A DNA stretch of 64,000 nt, taken from Rufibacter sp. LB8. Its GTDB lineage: Bacteria > Bacteroidota > Bacteroidia > Cytophagales > Hymenobacteraceae. Of this stretch, positions 16,086-24,943 are shown piece by piece (within the stretch, counting starts at the first letter, position 1; every line of letters starts with the position of its first letter). Location: assembly GCF_014876185.1 (NCBI RefSeq), contig NZ_JADALJ010000001.1:744001-808000 (forward strand). Reading direction: 5' to 3'. The notes under the pieces are model-generated. The model saw only the letters and a program-made list of their open reading frames with translations, did no database searches and had not been told where the DNA came from. Position numbers and translations under genes: made by a program.

Positions 16086-16115
16086 ATAAAAAAAGCTCAC
16101 GCGGGGCATGAGCTT
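16086..16115 (-). terminator. Rho-independent terminator of the DUF3276 gene
   Basis: On the minus strand, AAGCTCA and TGAGCTT form a stem around TGCCCCGCG, followed by seven T. It lies 22 bases after the stop. Confidence 0.8.
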
Positions 16116-16137
16116 AGGTAGAATCAATAGAAGAGAA

Positions 16138-16485
16138 CTATTCCCACTTCAATTCACCTTCAACAGCAGGTTCTGTTTCCAGGTGCTCCTGTTCTTGCTC
16201 CAGGCGTTCCAACTCGGCCAGGGCTTCCTCAGACAACAACTCACCTTTCACGTGGTTCACGGTGTCTTGCAGCGCTTCCAGGAACTTGGCGAAATCTTCT
16301 TTGTATAAGAAAATCTTGTGTTTCTCATAAGAGTAATTGTCATCCTTGAACTTACGCTTGCTCTCCGTGATGGTGAGATAGTAATCATTGGAGCGGGTTG
16401 ACTTTACATCAAAGAAATAGGTGCGTTTCCCGGCTCTTACTCTCTGCGAGTAGATTTCTGCTTTGTCGTTGTTCTCTTCCACCAT
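16138..16485 (-). CDS. DUF3276 (PUR-domain) protein
   Basis: A 115-residue small nucleic-acid-binding protein of the Bacteroidota PUR family, related in fold to Pur-alpha. The conserved block AGKRTYFFDVKSTRSNDYYLTITESKR lies at residues 19-45, followed by KHKIFLYKEDFAKFLEAL and an acidic Glu-rich tail (LERLEQEQEHLETEP). Members bind single-stranded DNA or RNA and are common and highly expressed in the phylum. It is monocistronic with its own terminator. The exact role is unknown. Confidence 0.92.
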   Translation of the reverse strand: MVEENNDKAEIYSQRVRAGKRTYFFDVKSTRSNDYYLTITESKRKFKDDNYSYEKHKIFLYKEDFAKFLEALQDTVNHVKGELLSEEALAELERLEQEQEHLETEPAVEGELKWE

Positions 16486-16612
16486 AACTTGAAGGTTTCC
16501 TTATGTATTTGAGGTAGCCAATTTAAAAGAACTGTTTCTAATCTAAAAATTTTTAAGATTAATTTTAATAGTTAAATTCGAATGTACTAATGTTCTGCCA
16601 GAACAAACCTCT

Positions 16613-17011
16613 GTGAAAAAAGCGATCTTGTTTCTTTTGCTTGGCCTTTTGCCTTTCGTAAGTCCTGCCAAAAGTGCCCCACAACGCGGAAAAGCCACTT
16701 TTTACGCCAGTAAGTATGAGGGCCGCAAAACCACCTCCGGCGAAAAATATGACCCCAATGAGCTGACCGCCGCCCACGCCTATTTGCCTTTAAACACCTA
16801 TGTGCTGGTGAAAAACCTGAAAAACGGCAAGGAAGTGGTTGTCAAAATCAATGACCGCATGAGCAAACGTTCCCCGTTTATCATAGATGTGTCTAAAACT
16901 GCGGCCCAAAAACTAGACATAGTGCGGGCCGGACAAGGTCAGGTACGCCTCACCAAAATCAGCAAGAAAGCCGCCATGGCCTTCCTGCAGAAAGAAAACC
17001 AAACCACATGA
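16613..17011 (+). CDS. RlpA-like double-psi beta-barrel protein
   Basis: A GTG start gives a signal peptide (KKAILFLLLGLLPFVSPAKS) and an exported 110-residue double-psi beta-barrel domain with the RlpA core GKATFYASKYEGRKTTSGEKYDPNELTAAH, LPLNTYVLVKN and VKINDRM. RlpA proteins bind or cleave denuded glycan strands in the cell wall. The catalytic-site region (YDPNELTAAH) is present. There is no SPOR domain, which is usual for short Bacteroidota members. The stop overlaps the start of the DUF58 gene by 4 bases (ATGA), so the two are translationally coupled. Confidence 0.88.
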   Translation: MKKAILFLLLGLLPFVSPAKSAPQRGKATFYASKYEGRKTTSGEKYDPNELTAAHAYLPLNTYVLVKNLKNGKEVVVKINDRMSKRSPFIIDVSKTAAQKLDIVRAGQGQVRLTKISKKAAMAFLQKENQTT

Positions 17012-17925
17012 GCAGAATAGACGTGGACCTGGACTCCATTAGATCCGTCACCAACCTGGAGTTGTTGGCCAAGCGGCTGGTGGAAGGTTTTATCACGGGC
17101 CTCCATAAATCGCCGTACCACGGGTTCTCAGTGGAGTTCTCAGAACACCGTCTCTACAATTCCGGCGAAAGCACCCGCCACCTGGACTGGAAAGTCTTTG
17201 CGCGCACCGAGAAACTCTTCGTGAAGCGCTACGAAGAGGAAACTAACCTGCGCTGCCAACTGCTCCTGGACGTGTCGGGCTCCATGTATTACCCCACGCA
17301 CAATTACGGGAAACTGTCGTACGCCGTGCTGAGCGCCGCCGCCATGGCATCTTTATTGCAGAAACAGCGCGATGCCGTGGGGCTCATCACTTTCTCTGAC
17401 ACCATTGAACTGCAGACACCCATCAAGTCCACGGGCGCGCACCTGCACACCATTTTGCTGGCCCTGCAGCAGCAACTTCAGAAACCGGCCCCGCCCCAGA
17501 AAGAAACCAAGGTCGCTGACATGCTGCACCACGTGGCTCAGCAACTGCCCAAACGCTCCCTGGTGATTCTATTCTCTGATTTACTGAGCCAATACGAGCA
17601 ACTGGACGAGATTTTTCTGGCCCTGCAGCACCTCCGGCACCAACGCCATGAAGTGCTCTTGTTCCATTTCACCCATGCTGAAACCGAAGAAGATTTCCAT
17701 TTCCCAGACCGCCCTTTCACCTTCATAGGCCTGGAAACCGGCGAAAAACTGAAAGTGCAGCCCGCCGAGCTTCGAGCATCTTACATTGCCGCCATGAAGA
17801 ATTTCAAAACCGAATTGAAGCTCCGCTGCGGCCAGTACAAAATTGATTTGGTGTCGGTGGATTTGAAGGATCCCATTGAGAAAGTGCTGCAGGCCTATCT
17901 GGTGAAACGGCAAAAGGTGCGGTAG
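17008..17925 (+). CDS. DUF58 domain protein
   Basis: A 305-residue cytosolic DUF58 protein with a von Willebrand A-like part. The DUF58 signature GESTRHLDWKVFARTEKLFVKRYEEE lies at about residues 52-77, and LLLDVSGSMYY at about 88 is a MIDAS-like DxSxS. DUF58 proteins usually work with MoxR AAA+ ATPases and VWA membrane proteins. Here the partner in the operon is RlpA, not MoxR, and no MoxR is in the window. A second DUF58 gene lies at 43323-44204. Confidence 0.92.
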   Translation: MSRIDVDLDSIRSVTNLELLAKRLVEGFITGLHKSPYHGFSVEFSEHRLYNSGESTRHLDWKVFARTEKLFVKRYEEETNLRCQLLLDVSGSMYYPTHNYGKLSYAVLSAAAMASLLQKQRDAVGLITFSDTIELQTPIKSTGAHLHTILLALQQQLQKPAPPQKETKVADMLHHVAQQLPKRSLVILFSDLLSQYEQLDEIFLALQHLRHQRHEVLLFHFTHAETEEDFHFPDRPFTFIGLETGEKLKVQPAELRASYIAAMKNFKTELKLRCGQYKIDLVSVDLKDPIEKVLQAYLVKRQKVR

Positions 17926-17990
17926 TTTCAAACAGAACCTTGTTATCAGCGCCTTTTTCTGATTACCGCGAACCAAAATACGTTTCTGAA

Positions 17991-18141
17991 CTGTAGGGAC
18001 AGGTCGCGACCTGTCCTGAACGCTGGCTGAAGTAATAGGTCTGCTAAACGCAAAAACTGCTGTTCTTTAACTGTTATTACTTTAGATGTACCTGCGAAGC
18101 GTAGGCAACTGCAAAGGACAGGTCGCGACCTGTCCCTACAG
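17991..18141. mobile_element. MITE with 26-bp perfect terminal inverted repeats
   Basis: The left end CTGTAGGGACAGGTCGCGAC runs on to CTGTCC; the right end is its exact complement over 26 bases. The inner 20 bases of each end, GGACAGGTCGCGACCTGTCC, are themselves a perfect palindrome. The 99-base interior has no ORF. The element is 151 bp, lies in the 365-base gap between two converging genes and shows no obvious target duplication. It is probably moved by a transposase coded elsewhere. Confidence 0.82.
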
Positions 18142-18220
18142 ATCAGGAATGCGTGAAGGGATTACCAAAAGTAAACCTTTACGTTGCTTTAATTGCCAAA
18201 GCACTTTGTTAAAAAACCAA

Positions 18221-18266
18221 TTCCCGTTTTCGGGCTCATTTACAGAAATGAGCCCGAAAACGGGAA
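18221..18266. repeat. Palindromic element, copy 7
   Basis: Perfect 21-base arms (TTCCCGTTTTCGGGCTCATT...) around ACAG. The outer CCCG/CGGG is a paired variant. It lies between converging genes. Confidence 0.97.
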
Positions 18267-18290
18267 TTTTAATTGTCAGCCGAAATAAAA

Positions 18291-18899
18291 TTAAGCCGGG
18301 GCGTTGTCCAGTGACTTCCAGAGGTACCGGCAGGCGAGGGTGCGGTGCGGGCGCCAGTTCTCTGAAATTTCCAGCATGAGGGGTTTGGCCTGTTTCATGG
18401 GTTCTGAGAAACCGTACAGTTTTTTCATGGCGTTGTAAATGCCCAGGTCATCCAGCGGCATCACGTCTGGCCGGTTCAAGGTGAACATCAAGACCATTTC
18501 GGCGGTCCAGCGGCCTACACCTTTGATGTGAATCAGGCGCTGCAGCAATTCCTCGTCGGGCAAATGGGCCAGTAGTTCATCTTCCAGCAAACCTTGGGCT
18601 TTGTGTTCGGCGATGCTTTTGAGGTAGCCCGCTTTCTGGCCAGAAAGGCCCACGCTTCTGAGCACTTCGGGTTCGGTGGCCAGCAACAGTTCCGGGTTTG
18701 GGTCTTGTTTGGGAAACAGAGCCAGAAAACGGGATTTGATGGTGGCCGCCGCCTTCACAGACAGCTGCTGCGAAATAACAGAACTCAGCAGGGCGTCGTA
18801 CAGAGGCCTGGCGGACAAGGTTTCCGGCAAAGGTTCTAGCTGGTTCACCAGCTTGGCCAACACGGGATCTTTCTGGAATAGCGCCGAATGTGGATTCAT
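18291..18899 (-). CDS. DNA-3-methyladenine glycosylase II family (AlkA-like)
   Basis: Removes alkylated bases in base-excision repair. The 202 residues form the helix-hairpin-helix glycosylase domain: SSVISQQLSVKAA at about 39, the hairpin HIKGVGRWTAEMVLMF at about 122, and the catalytic Asp region DVMPLDDLG at about 145. The N-terminal domain of E. coli AlkA is absent, as in many short bacterial and yeast Mag1-type members. It is monocistronic and converges on the DUF58 gene. Confidence 0.93.
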   Translation of the reverse strand: MNPHSALFQKDPVLAKLVNQLEPLPETLSARPLYDALLSSVISQQLSVKAAATIKSRFLALFPKQDPNPELLLATEPEVLRSVGLSGQKAGYLKSIAEHKAQGLLEDELLAHLPDEELLQRLIHIKGVGRWTAEMVLMFTLNRPDVMPLDDLGIYNAMKKLYGFSEPMKQAKPLMLEISENWRPHRTLACRYLWKSLDNAPA

Positions 18900-19007
18900 G
18901 TCTGAAAAGTAAGATAGCAGATAACAACCAACCCAGGCTTGATTGACCGGTCAACACAAACACCGATTCATTAGAATTCTGTACCTTGGGTCACTAGAAG
19001 CAAGTAA

Positions 19008-19856
19008 ATGAAAATAATTGAATGTCCCCGTGATGCCATGCAAGGCATTGCTGAATTTGTGCCCACAGAACTAAAGGTCAGGTATTTGCAGTCTTTGCTG
19101 GCGGTGGGGTTTGACTCCCTGGACTTCGGCAGTTTTGTGTCGCCCAAGGCTATTCCACAGATGCGGGACACCGCCGAAGTATTGGGCCAGCTGGATTTAA
19201 GCCAAACCCAAACCAAACTGCTGGCTATTGTGGCCAACGTGCGCGGCGCGGAGCAGGCCCTGGCGCATGCCCCCATTCAGTACCTGGGCTTTCCCTTGTC
19301 TTTGTCAGAGGAATTTCAGCAGCGCAACACCAACAAATCCATAGCAGAAGCGCTCACAGAGGTTGCCCAGATGCAGGAATTAACTACCAGAGCCGGTAAG
19401 GAGTTAGTTTTGTATTTGTCCATGGGCTTCGGGAATCCGTACGGCGAGCATTGGGGCCCAGAACTGGCCGCCGAGATGACGCAGAAACTGGACGAGCTAG
19501 GCGTTACCATCATTTCGCTGTCAGATACCATCGGAGTTTCTTCGCCTACTACTATCACGCAGCTTTTCTCCACCTTGATCCCGGCCTTTCCGCACATTGA
19601 GTTCGGGGCGCATTTACATACGCACCCAACTACCTGGCAGGAGAAAGTGGAGGCGGCGTATCAAAGCGGCTGCCGGCGCATGGACGGGGCTTTGCTGGGC
19701 TACGGCGGCTGCCCCATGGCTAAAGACGACCTGGTCGGGAACATGCCCACTGAGAAAATGCTGTCTTACTTTCAGGAGAAAAACCTACCTTTGGGGCTTG
19801 ATTTTAGCGCCTTGCAAACGTCTTTGCAGATAGCTTCTGAGGTGTTCCATTCGTAA
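19008..19856 (+). CDS. Hydroxymethylglutaryl-CoA lyase-like protein
   Basis: A 282-residue DRE-TIM barrel of the HMGL family, which cleaves HMG-CoA to acetyl-CoA and acetoacetate in leucine breakdown. Visible features are the N-terminal ECPRDAMQG (compare the family ExPRDGxQ), SLSDTIG at about 166, the metal ligands in AHLHTHP at about 200 and the active-site Cys loop GYGGCPMA at about 232. It is followed 8 bases later by a LutA-like gene, so the two are probably co-transcribed. The DRD-to-PRD form is normal for HMGL. Confidence 0.88.
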   Translation: MKIIECPRDAMQGIAEFVPTELKVRYLQSLLAVGFDSLDFGSFVSPKAIPQMRDTAEVLGQLDLSQTQTKLLAIVANVRGAEQALAHAPIQYLGFPLSLSEEFQQRNTNKSIAEALTEVAQMQELTTRAGKELVLYLSMGFGNPYGEHWGPELAAEMTQKLDELGVTIISLSDTIGVSSPTTITQLFSTLIPAFPHIEFGAHLHTHPTTWQEKVEAAYQSGCRRMDGALLGYGGCPMAKDDLVGNMPTEKMLSYFQEKNLPLGLDFSALQTSLQIASEVFHS

Positions 19857-19864
19857 AAAAATAC

Positions 19865-20608
19865 ATGCCACAGCCGGTTGTAGATATATTTATTCCTTGT
19901 TTTGTAGACCAGTTGTTTCCGGCCACCGCCTGGAACATGGTCAAGTTGCTGGAGGCTCTGGGCTGCACCGTGCGCTACAACGCCAACCAGACCTGCTGCG
20001 GCCAGCCTGCGTTCAACGCCGGTTTCCAGAAGGAGTGCCGCCAGGTGGCAGATAAGTTCCTGGAAGATTTCAGCCGCGAAGGCAGTGATTACATTGTGGC
20101 GCCGTCGGCGTCTTGCGTGGGCATGGTGCGCAATGCGTATCCAGAGATGTATGTGGCCTCGTCGCAGCTGGTGAAATACCGAACCATTGAGAAGAAAACC
20201 CTGGAACTCACTGAGTTTCTGACCGAAGTGTTGCAGGTACAGGAAATTCCGGGCGCGGCTTTAAATGCCAAAGTCACCTACCATGATTCCTGCAGCGCCC
20301 TGCGCGAATGCGGCATCAAGGAAGGTCCGCGCAAATTGTTGGGCATGGTCAAAGGCCTGCAACTGGTGGAAATGCGCGATACAGAGACCTGTTGCGGGTT
20401 TGGCGGTACGTTTGCGGCCAAGTTTGACGCCATCTCAGTGGCCATGGCCGAGCAGAAAGTGGAAAACGCCCTCAGCACCGGCGCCGAATACATTGTCTCC
20501 ACGGACACCAGCTGCCTGATGCATTTGGAGGCGTACTGCCAAAAAAACAACAAACCCATAAAAGTACTGCACATGGCAGACCTATTGACCAGCGGTTGGT
20601 CTAGCTAA
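19865..20608 (+). CDS. (Fe-S)-binding LutA/YkgE-like protein with CCG domains
   Basis: A 247-residue protein with two CCG cysteine-rich domains: CCGQPAFNAG at about residue 39 and CCGFGGTFAAKF at about 178, each with an additional paired Cys. It resembles LutA of the LutABC lactate oxidase and the glycolate-oxidase or heterodisulfide-reductase-like iron-sulfur subunits. LutB and LutC are not adjacent. It sits 8 bases behind the HMGL-like gene, so it may act in the same branched-chain or organic-acid oxidation route; that link is an inference. Confidence 0.88.
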   Translation: MPQPVVDIFIPCFVDQLFPATAWNMVKLLEALGCTVRYNANQTCCGQPAFNAGFQKECRQVADKFLEDFSREGSDYIVAPSASCVGMVRNAYPEMYVASSQLVKYRTIEKKTLELTEFLTEVLQVQEIPGAALNAKVTYHDSCSALRECGIKEGPRKLLGMVKGLQLVEMRDTETCCGFGGTFAAKFDAISVAMAEQKVENALSTGAEYIVSTDTSCLMHLEAYCQKNNKPIKVLHMADLLTSGWSS

Positions 20609-20699
20609 ACTGCCGCAGAGTCTTTACCTTCGCACTCTTTGAATCCTGGTGCCGGCCCAAAACCTGGCGCGTAAGGTTGTTTTACCATTACTCTTTTTA

Positions 20700-21668
20700 A
20701 TGTCTGTTTGCATTCTTTTTGGTGGAGCTGGATTTGTAGGGACGCACCTGGCTACGTTTCTGTTGGCCACCAAACGGTTTGACCATGTGCACATTGCAGA
20801 CATTCTTCCTTCACCGTTAGCCGGGAAACCTCAGATCAGCACTTCCATAACTGATGTGCGAAATCCCATTCCACTGGACCTTACCTCAGAAAAACCGGTC
20901 TGGGTTTTCAACCTGGCGGCTATTCACCGGGAACCGGGCCATAAAGACGCGGAATACTACGAAACCAACATTGCGGGTGCAAAAAATGTGTTGGCGTACA
21001 CAGAGGCTGTGGGCTGCCAGCACCTCTATTTCACCAGCAGCATTGCCGTCTATGGGCCAGCCCTGGTGCCTACCGGCGAAGAAAAAACGCCCAACCCCAC
21101 CAGCGCTTACGGCATTTCCAAGTTAGAGGCAGAGCGCTTGCACCAACTTTGGCAGACAGCAGCGCCCAACCGTAAACTGGTCATATCCCGGCCCGGCGTG
21201 ATCTACGGCCCCGGCGACCCCGGCAACATCATGCGCATGATCAAGGCCATCAGGCGCGGATATTTTGCGTTCCCGGGCTCCAAAGACATCCATAAATCTT
21301 ATGCTTACATTTATGGTTTCCTGGACAGCATTGCTTTCTGCATGGACCGGCCGGAGCCTTTGCTGGTGTACAATTACGTAGAAACCCCCACCGAAACCAT
21401 AGACCAAATTACCAGGCAGGTCAAACGCCATTTCAACAGCAAGGCGCCTATTTTGTCCTTGCCTTCGTCGGTGTTGGTGCCTATTTCTTCTTTTCTGCAG
21501 TTGGTGGCGGGGAGTAAGAATCCCATTCATCCGGTGCGTGTGAAAAAGGCCGGGACCCCAACCTACATTCTACCTTCCAAATTACTGGAGTTGGGCTTTG
21601 AGTTTAAGTATGATTTCGGGAGTTCTATCAAGCATTGGCAAGCCGTAGCCCCAGAGGATTTTATATAA
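20700..21668 (+). CDS. NAD-dependent epimerase/dehydratase (extended SDR)
   Basis: A nucleotide-sugar-type oxidoreductase of 322 residues from the ATG at 20700 (MSVCILFGGAGFVGTHLA). The Rossmann motif GGAGFVG lies at residues 8-14 and the catalytic YGISK at about 140. The region ISRPGVIYGPGDPGN is typical of UDP-sugar epimerases and of the 4,6-dehydratase group. A GTG 17 codons upstream keeps the frame open but would put basic and hydrophobic residues before the nucleotide fold. The substrate is unknown. A palindromic element begins 3 bases after the stop. Confidence 0.88.
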   Translation: MSVCILFGGAGFVGTHLATFLLATKRFDHVHIADILPSPLAGKPQISTSITDVRNPIPLDLTSEKPVWVFNLAAIHREPGHKDAEYYETNIAGAKNVLAYTEAVGCQHLYFTSSIAVYGPALVPTGEEKTPNPTSAYGISKLEAERLHQLWQTAAPNRKLVISRPGVIYGPGDPGNIMRMIKAIRRGYFAFPGSKDIHKSYAYIYGFLDSIAFCMDRPEPLLVYNYVETPTETIDQITRQVKRHFNSKAPILSLPSSVLVPISSFLQLVAGSKNPIHPVRVKKAGTPTYILPSKLLELGFEFKYDFGSSIKHWQAVAPEDFI

Positions 21669-21671
21669 AAA

Positions 21672-21715
21672 TCCTGTTTTCGGGCTCATTTCTGAAAATG
21701 AGCCCGAAAACAGGA
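21672..21715. repeat. Palindromic element, copy 8
   Basis: TCCTGTTTTCGGGCTCATTT and AAATGAGCCCGAAAACAGGA: CTG/CAG replaces CCG/CGG in both arms. It lies between converging genes. Confidence 0.97.
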
Positions 21716-21742
21716 AGACTGTCATTCAATCCTAAAATCTTA

Positions 21743-22618
21743 CTACAACAAAGGTGCGGCCGCCGCGGCAATGCGTTCCTTTAAACTGTCAGACGCCGGG
21801 GCCAAGGGGAGACGCACGTAGGGGTCGCAGATGCCCAGGGTGCGCAACACTTCTTTCACGCCCACCGGATTGGCTTCTTCGTACATAAGAGGGTTTATCT
21901 TGTTGAAGGACCGCTGCAAAGGACCGGCTTGGGTGAAGTTTCCTTCCAGGGCCAGCCTGGTCATGCGGCTGAACCGCTCCGGGAACGCATTGCCCAGCAC
22001 TGAGATAATGCCATCGCCGCCCACAGAAATTACCGGCACGGTATGCATGTCATCGCCGCTGATCACCAAAAAACCTTCTGGTTTTTCGTCAATAAGGGCC
22101 ATGTACTGCTCCATGTTGCTGCAGGCGTCTTTGGTGCCTATAATGTTAGGGTGCTGCGCTAACCGCAAGGTGGTGGCCACCGAAATATTAATACCCGTTC
22201 TACCCGGCACATTGTACATAATCACCGGTACCGGCGACGCGTCTGCAATAGCTTTGTAATGGAGGTAAATGCCTTCCTGCGAGGGTTTGTTGTAATAAGG
22301 GCACACCGAAAGCAAGGCCGTAATGCCCGTGAAATCAAGCGTTTTAATCTGGTCCAGCACCTGCTGCGTGTTGTTGGAGCCCAAGCCGTACACCAAGGGT
22401 TTGCGGCCGGCCACGCGCTGTTTGGCATAGGCCAGTAACTCTTGCTTTTCGGCGGCGGCGGTGGTCACAGATTCGCCGGTAGTGCCGTTCACCACCACGT
22501 AGTCCACGCCATTTTCCAGCACAAAATCAATCAGCCTTCCAAAGCTTTCAAAGTCAACCTGTAAATCTGCCCCAAAAGGCGTCACCAACGCGACTCCCGT
22601 CCCTTTTAATGATTGCAT
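21743..22618 (-). CDS. dapA: 4-Hydroxy-tetrahydrodipicolinate synthase
   Basis: Condenses pyruvate with aspartate semialdehyde in the lysine and diaminopimelate pathway. The start chosen is MQSLKGTGVALVTPF at 22618; ten extra codons upstream do not fit the family. The N-terminal GTGVALVTPF, VNGTTGES (the Thr pair), MYNVPGRTG with the active Tyr and IIGTKDACSN with the Schiff-base Lys are all present. The 291-residue length is standard. It is flanked by palindromic elements on both sides. Confidence 0.95.
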   Translation of the reverse strand: MQSLKGTGVALVTPFGADLQVDFESFGRLIDFVLENGVDYVVVNGTTGESVTTAAAEKQELLAYAKQRVAGRKPLVYGLGSNNTQQVLDQIKTLDFTGITALLSVCPYYNKPSQEGIYLHYKAIADASPVPVIMYNVPGRTGINISVATTLRLAQHPNIIGTKDACSNMEQYMALIDEKPEGFLVISGDDMHTVPVISVGGDGIISVLGNAFPERFSRMTRLALEGNFTQAGPLQRSFNKINPLMYEEANPVGVKEVLRTLGICDPYVRLPLAPASDSLKERIAAAAAPLL

Positions 22619-22940
22619 GGTTTGTAGGTAATTTGCTATGTGGCTCAAAGGTACGCAGAAGAGCCTAATGTCCGTTAGCCAAAGCCAGAGGTTGGGTAAA
22701 CTAAATTTATTTAAAAAGCTGGTTTAAACGGAATGAAGGCAATTTTAGGAAGGAGGATTTTAAAATGGAGAGGCAGAAATCGAACAAAACTGTAGCGTTC
22801 AAGAATCCCGTTTTCGGGCTCATTTCTGAAAATGAGCCCGAAAACGGAAGTGTTCCTTTTGAGTTTTACTTGAAAACGTGAAAGTGAAATTTTGCCTTCG
22901 GATTAGAAATGTAAAAATGTTGGCCAGGAATAGGCGAGCG
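22619..22940. other. Intergenic region between dapA and the LytTR gene
   Basis: It holds the presumed dapA promoter (upstream of 22618, minus strand) and one palindromic element at 22807-22849. I see no ORF. Confidence 0.5.
22807..22849. repeat. Palindromic element, copy 9
   Basis: CCCGTTTTCGGGCTCATTT and AAAATGAGCCCGAAAACGGA, between two tandem minus-strand genes. Confidence 0.95.
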
Positions 22941-23672
22941 CTAGAGGTTCTTGCTGTCCACCCACCGCATGAAGTCTTCGCGGTAGCTGTCGCCAATGGG
23001 AATTTCCTGCTCTTTGATTTTGATTCGGCTTTTCTCAATGGCCTCAATGTGGTGCAAGGAGACAATGTAAGACCGGTGTACCCGCGCGAAATCCTGCTCG
23101 GGCAGTTTTTCCATGATTTTGCCCATGGAGAGCAGCGTGATGATTTTCTTGGCGGGCGTGTGCAGGATCACATAATCTTTGAGCCCTTCAATAAACAAAA
23201 TATCCTTCAGGTTCACGCGCAGCGTTTTGTAATCGGCTTTTACAAAAATAAAATCTTCGGCGTCTGAGGAAGTAACCGGGGGAGTTGGGGCTGCCGGTAC
23301 ACGGGGTTGCTGCAGTTGGGCGCGTTCATAGACTTTGTTCACGGCTTTCAGGAAGCGGTCAAAAGGAATGGGCTTGAGCAGATAATCCACCGCATCTAAG
23401 GTAAAGCCGTCCAGGGCATACTGCGGATAGGCGGTGGTGAAAATGACGGCCGGTCTATGGGACAAGGACTGCACAAACTGTACACCTGTGAGTTCAGGCA
23501 TCTCAATGTCCAGAAAAAGCAAGTCAACCGGCTGGCGCTGCATAACGGCCATGGCTTCTAAGGCGCTGGCGCAGGTCTGCACCAAATGGAGGAAAGGAAT
23601 CTTGCTGATGTATGAACGCATGAGGTCCAGGGCAAGGGGTTCATCATCAACGGCCAGGCAAGTCAGTTGCAT
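22941..23672 (-). CDS. LytTR-family response regulator
   Basis: A 243-residue DNA-binding regulator. The N-terminal receiver has the acidic pocket (AVDDEPLAL), the phospho-acceptor Asp in LLFLDIEMPELTG at about 54 and the switch Thr in FTTAYPQYA. A linker rich in Pro/Ala follows. The C-terminal LytTR domain (about 145-240) shows FVKADYKTLRVNLKDILFIEG and RVHRSYIVSLHHIEAIE. It starts 8 bases after the kinase gene. It probably controls the divergent ABC transporter at 24944. Confidence 0.95.
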   Translation of the reverse strand: MQLTCLAVDDEPLALDLMRSYISKIPFLHLVQTCASALEAMAVMQRQPVDLLFLDIEMPELTGVQFVQSLSHRPAVIFTTAYPQYALDGFTLDAVDYLLKPIPFDRFLKAVNKVYERAQLQQPRVPAAPTPPVTSSDAEDFIFVKADYKTLRVNLKDILFIEGLKDYVILHTPAKKIITLLSMGKIMEKLPEQDFARVHRSYIVSLHHIEAIEKSRIKIKEQEIPIGDSYREDFMRWVDSKNL

Positions 23673-23680
23673 AGGGTATT

Positions 23681-24730
23681 TTATGAAAGGTGGGTTAAAA
23701 CCAAACGGGCCTTGAACAGGGAATTTACTGAGGAGGTTTCCAGAGTGAAAGCACCGGGGTAGAGAAGTTCCAGCCGGCGTTGGAGGTTCTGCAAGCCAAT
23801 GCCCCCATACGCAGCAGGGGTGGCATTTGGTTTGAGCGTATTGCTGGTGGAAAATACCAGTTGGCTTTGCTGCACGGCTACCAAAACGTGCATGGGCGCC
23901 GTGGTAAGCCCATGCTTGAACATGTTTTCCACCAGCGGCATCAACAACATGGGCGGCACCTGCATTCTGGAAACGTCGCCTTCTACCTCTATGGAAAGCA
24001 GTTCTGGGCTGGGCAACCGCAGTTTGTGCAGATCCAGCAGATGCTGCAAGTGCTCCACTTCCTTTTCCAAAGGCACCAGCGGCGAGTTGGTTTCATAGAG
24101 TTGGTAGCGCAGCAGCAAAGAAAGTTTCATGATGGCATCTGGCGTGCTGGGCGCATTCTGGTAAGCCAGGGAATAAATGTTGTTGAGCGTGTTGAACAGA
24201 AAATGCGGGTTTACCTGTGATTTCAGCAGTTCCAGTTCAGTGGTGGTGTGCTGGTGCTCCAGTTCTTTCCGGCGGCGTTCATTCCGCAGGTAATCGCCGG
24301 TTACTCTCAAAGACGAACTCAAGAAGATGTTCATCACCCCTGTAATGGCTAGTTGAAACATAACATAGGCAAACTCCCCAGATTGGGGGTATTTTCTGAG
24401 TTGCTCGGCCATGCTTTTGTCTACTTCGGCTAGTTTCTTCTTCTCATAGATATCAATTGGTGCTCTAACGGCAGAATACAAGGTCAGCGTGGCAATAACG
24501 GCCAGAGCGTAAAAAAGCACATTTCCTTTCGCCAACACTTTGGGTACCAGTACAAACCAGTTGAAGTAAAATAGCGCCAGGTGGAAGGTAAATGTCTGCA
24601 CAACGTCCAAGACCAGCCAATGCACCGGTATTGCTTTCAGCGGACCCAAATTGAAATGGGTGAACAATGAGAAAGCCAGCAAAGCCAACCACAGCAGTAC
24701 ATGCAAGAGAACAGGAAGTCGTTTTTTCAT
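23681..24730 (-). CDS. LytS/YehU-type sensor histidine kinase
   Basis: A 349-residue membrane kinase from Met at 24730 (MKKRLPVLLHVLLW), with four predicted helices in the first 170 residues. The His_kinase domain contains LLKSQVNPHFLFNTLNNIYSL with the phosphorylated His, and PPMLLMPLVENMFKHG as N box; GGIGLQNLQRRLELLYP is the G box. There is no separate sensor domain, so the signal is probably membrane-related. It forms an operon with the LytTR regulator. Confidence 0.94.
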   Translation of the reverse strand: MKKRLPVLLHVLLWLALLAFSLFTHFNLGPLKAIPVHWLVLDVVQTFTFHLALFYFNWFVLVPKVLAKGNVLFYALAVIATLTLYSAVRAPIDIYEKKKLAEVDKSMAEQLRKYPQSGEFAYVMFQLAITGVMNIFLSSSLRVTGDYLRNERRRKELEHQHTTTELELLKSQVNPHFLFNTLNNIYSLAYQNAPSTPDAIMKLSLLLRYQLYETNSPLVPLEKEVEHLQHLLDLHKLRLPSPELLSIEVEGDVSRMQVPPMLLMPLVENMFKHGLTTAPMHVLVAVQQSQLVFSTSNTLKPNATPAAYGGIGLQNLQRRLELLYPGAFTLETSSVNSLFKARLVLTHLS

Positions 24731-24943
24731 GGGGCACTTACAAATCGGGTTAAAACTACACAAACCCGCAAGCTCTACAGCATGAGGCGGCAGGTTTTAG
24801 ACCAACGGCCAGTTTGAGTAGATGAACGGGTTGAAAGGCATGAAAACCGGATTGGTCTAGGCCTGCGCTGGGTTGGTAGAATTTAGTTGCGGCACCGGTT
24901 TTAACCGCCTTCATTTGAGCCATCAACTCCTAGACCAGAGCTT

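Noticed and set aside
18680-18735. A palindromic element inside the AlkA gene
   Set aside because: On the minus strand CCCGTTTTCTGGCTC resembles the element, but only about 33 of 45 bases match, and the encoded FLALFP...NPELL fits the conserved glycosylase alignment, so it is probably chance.
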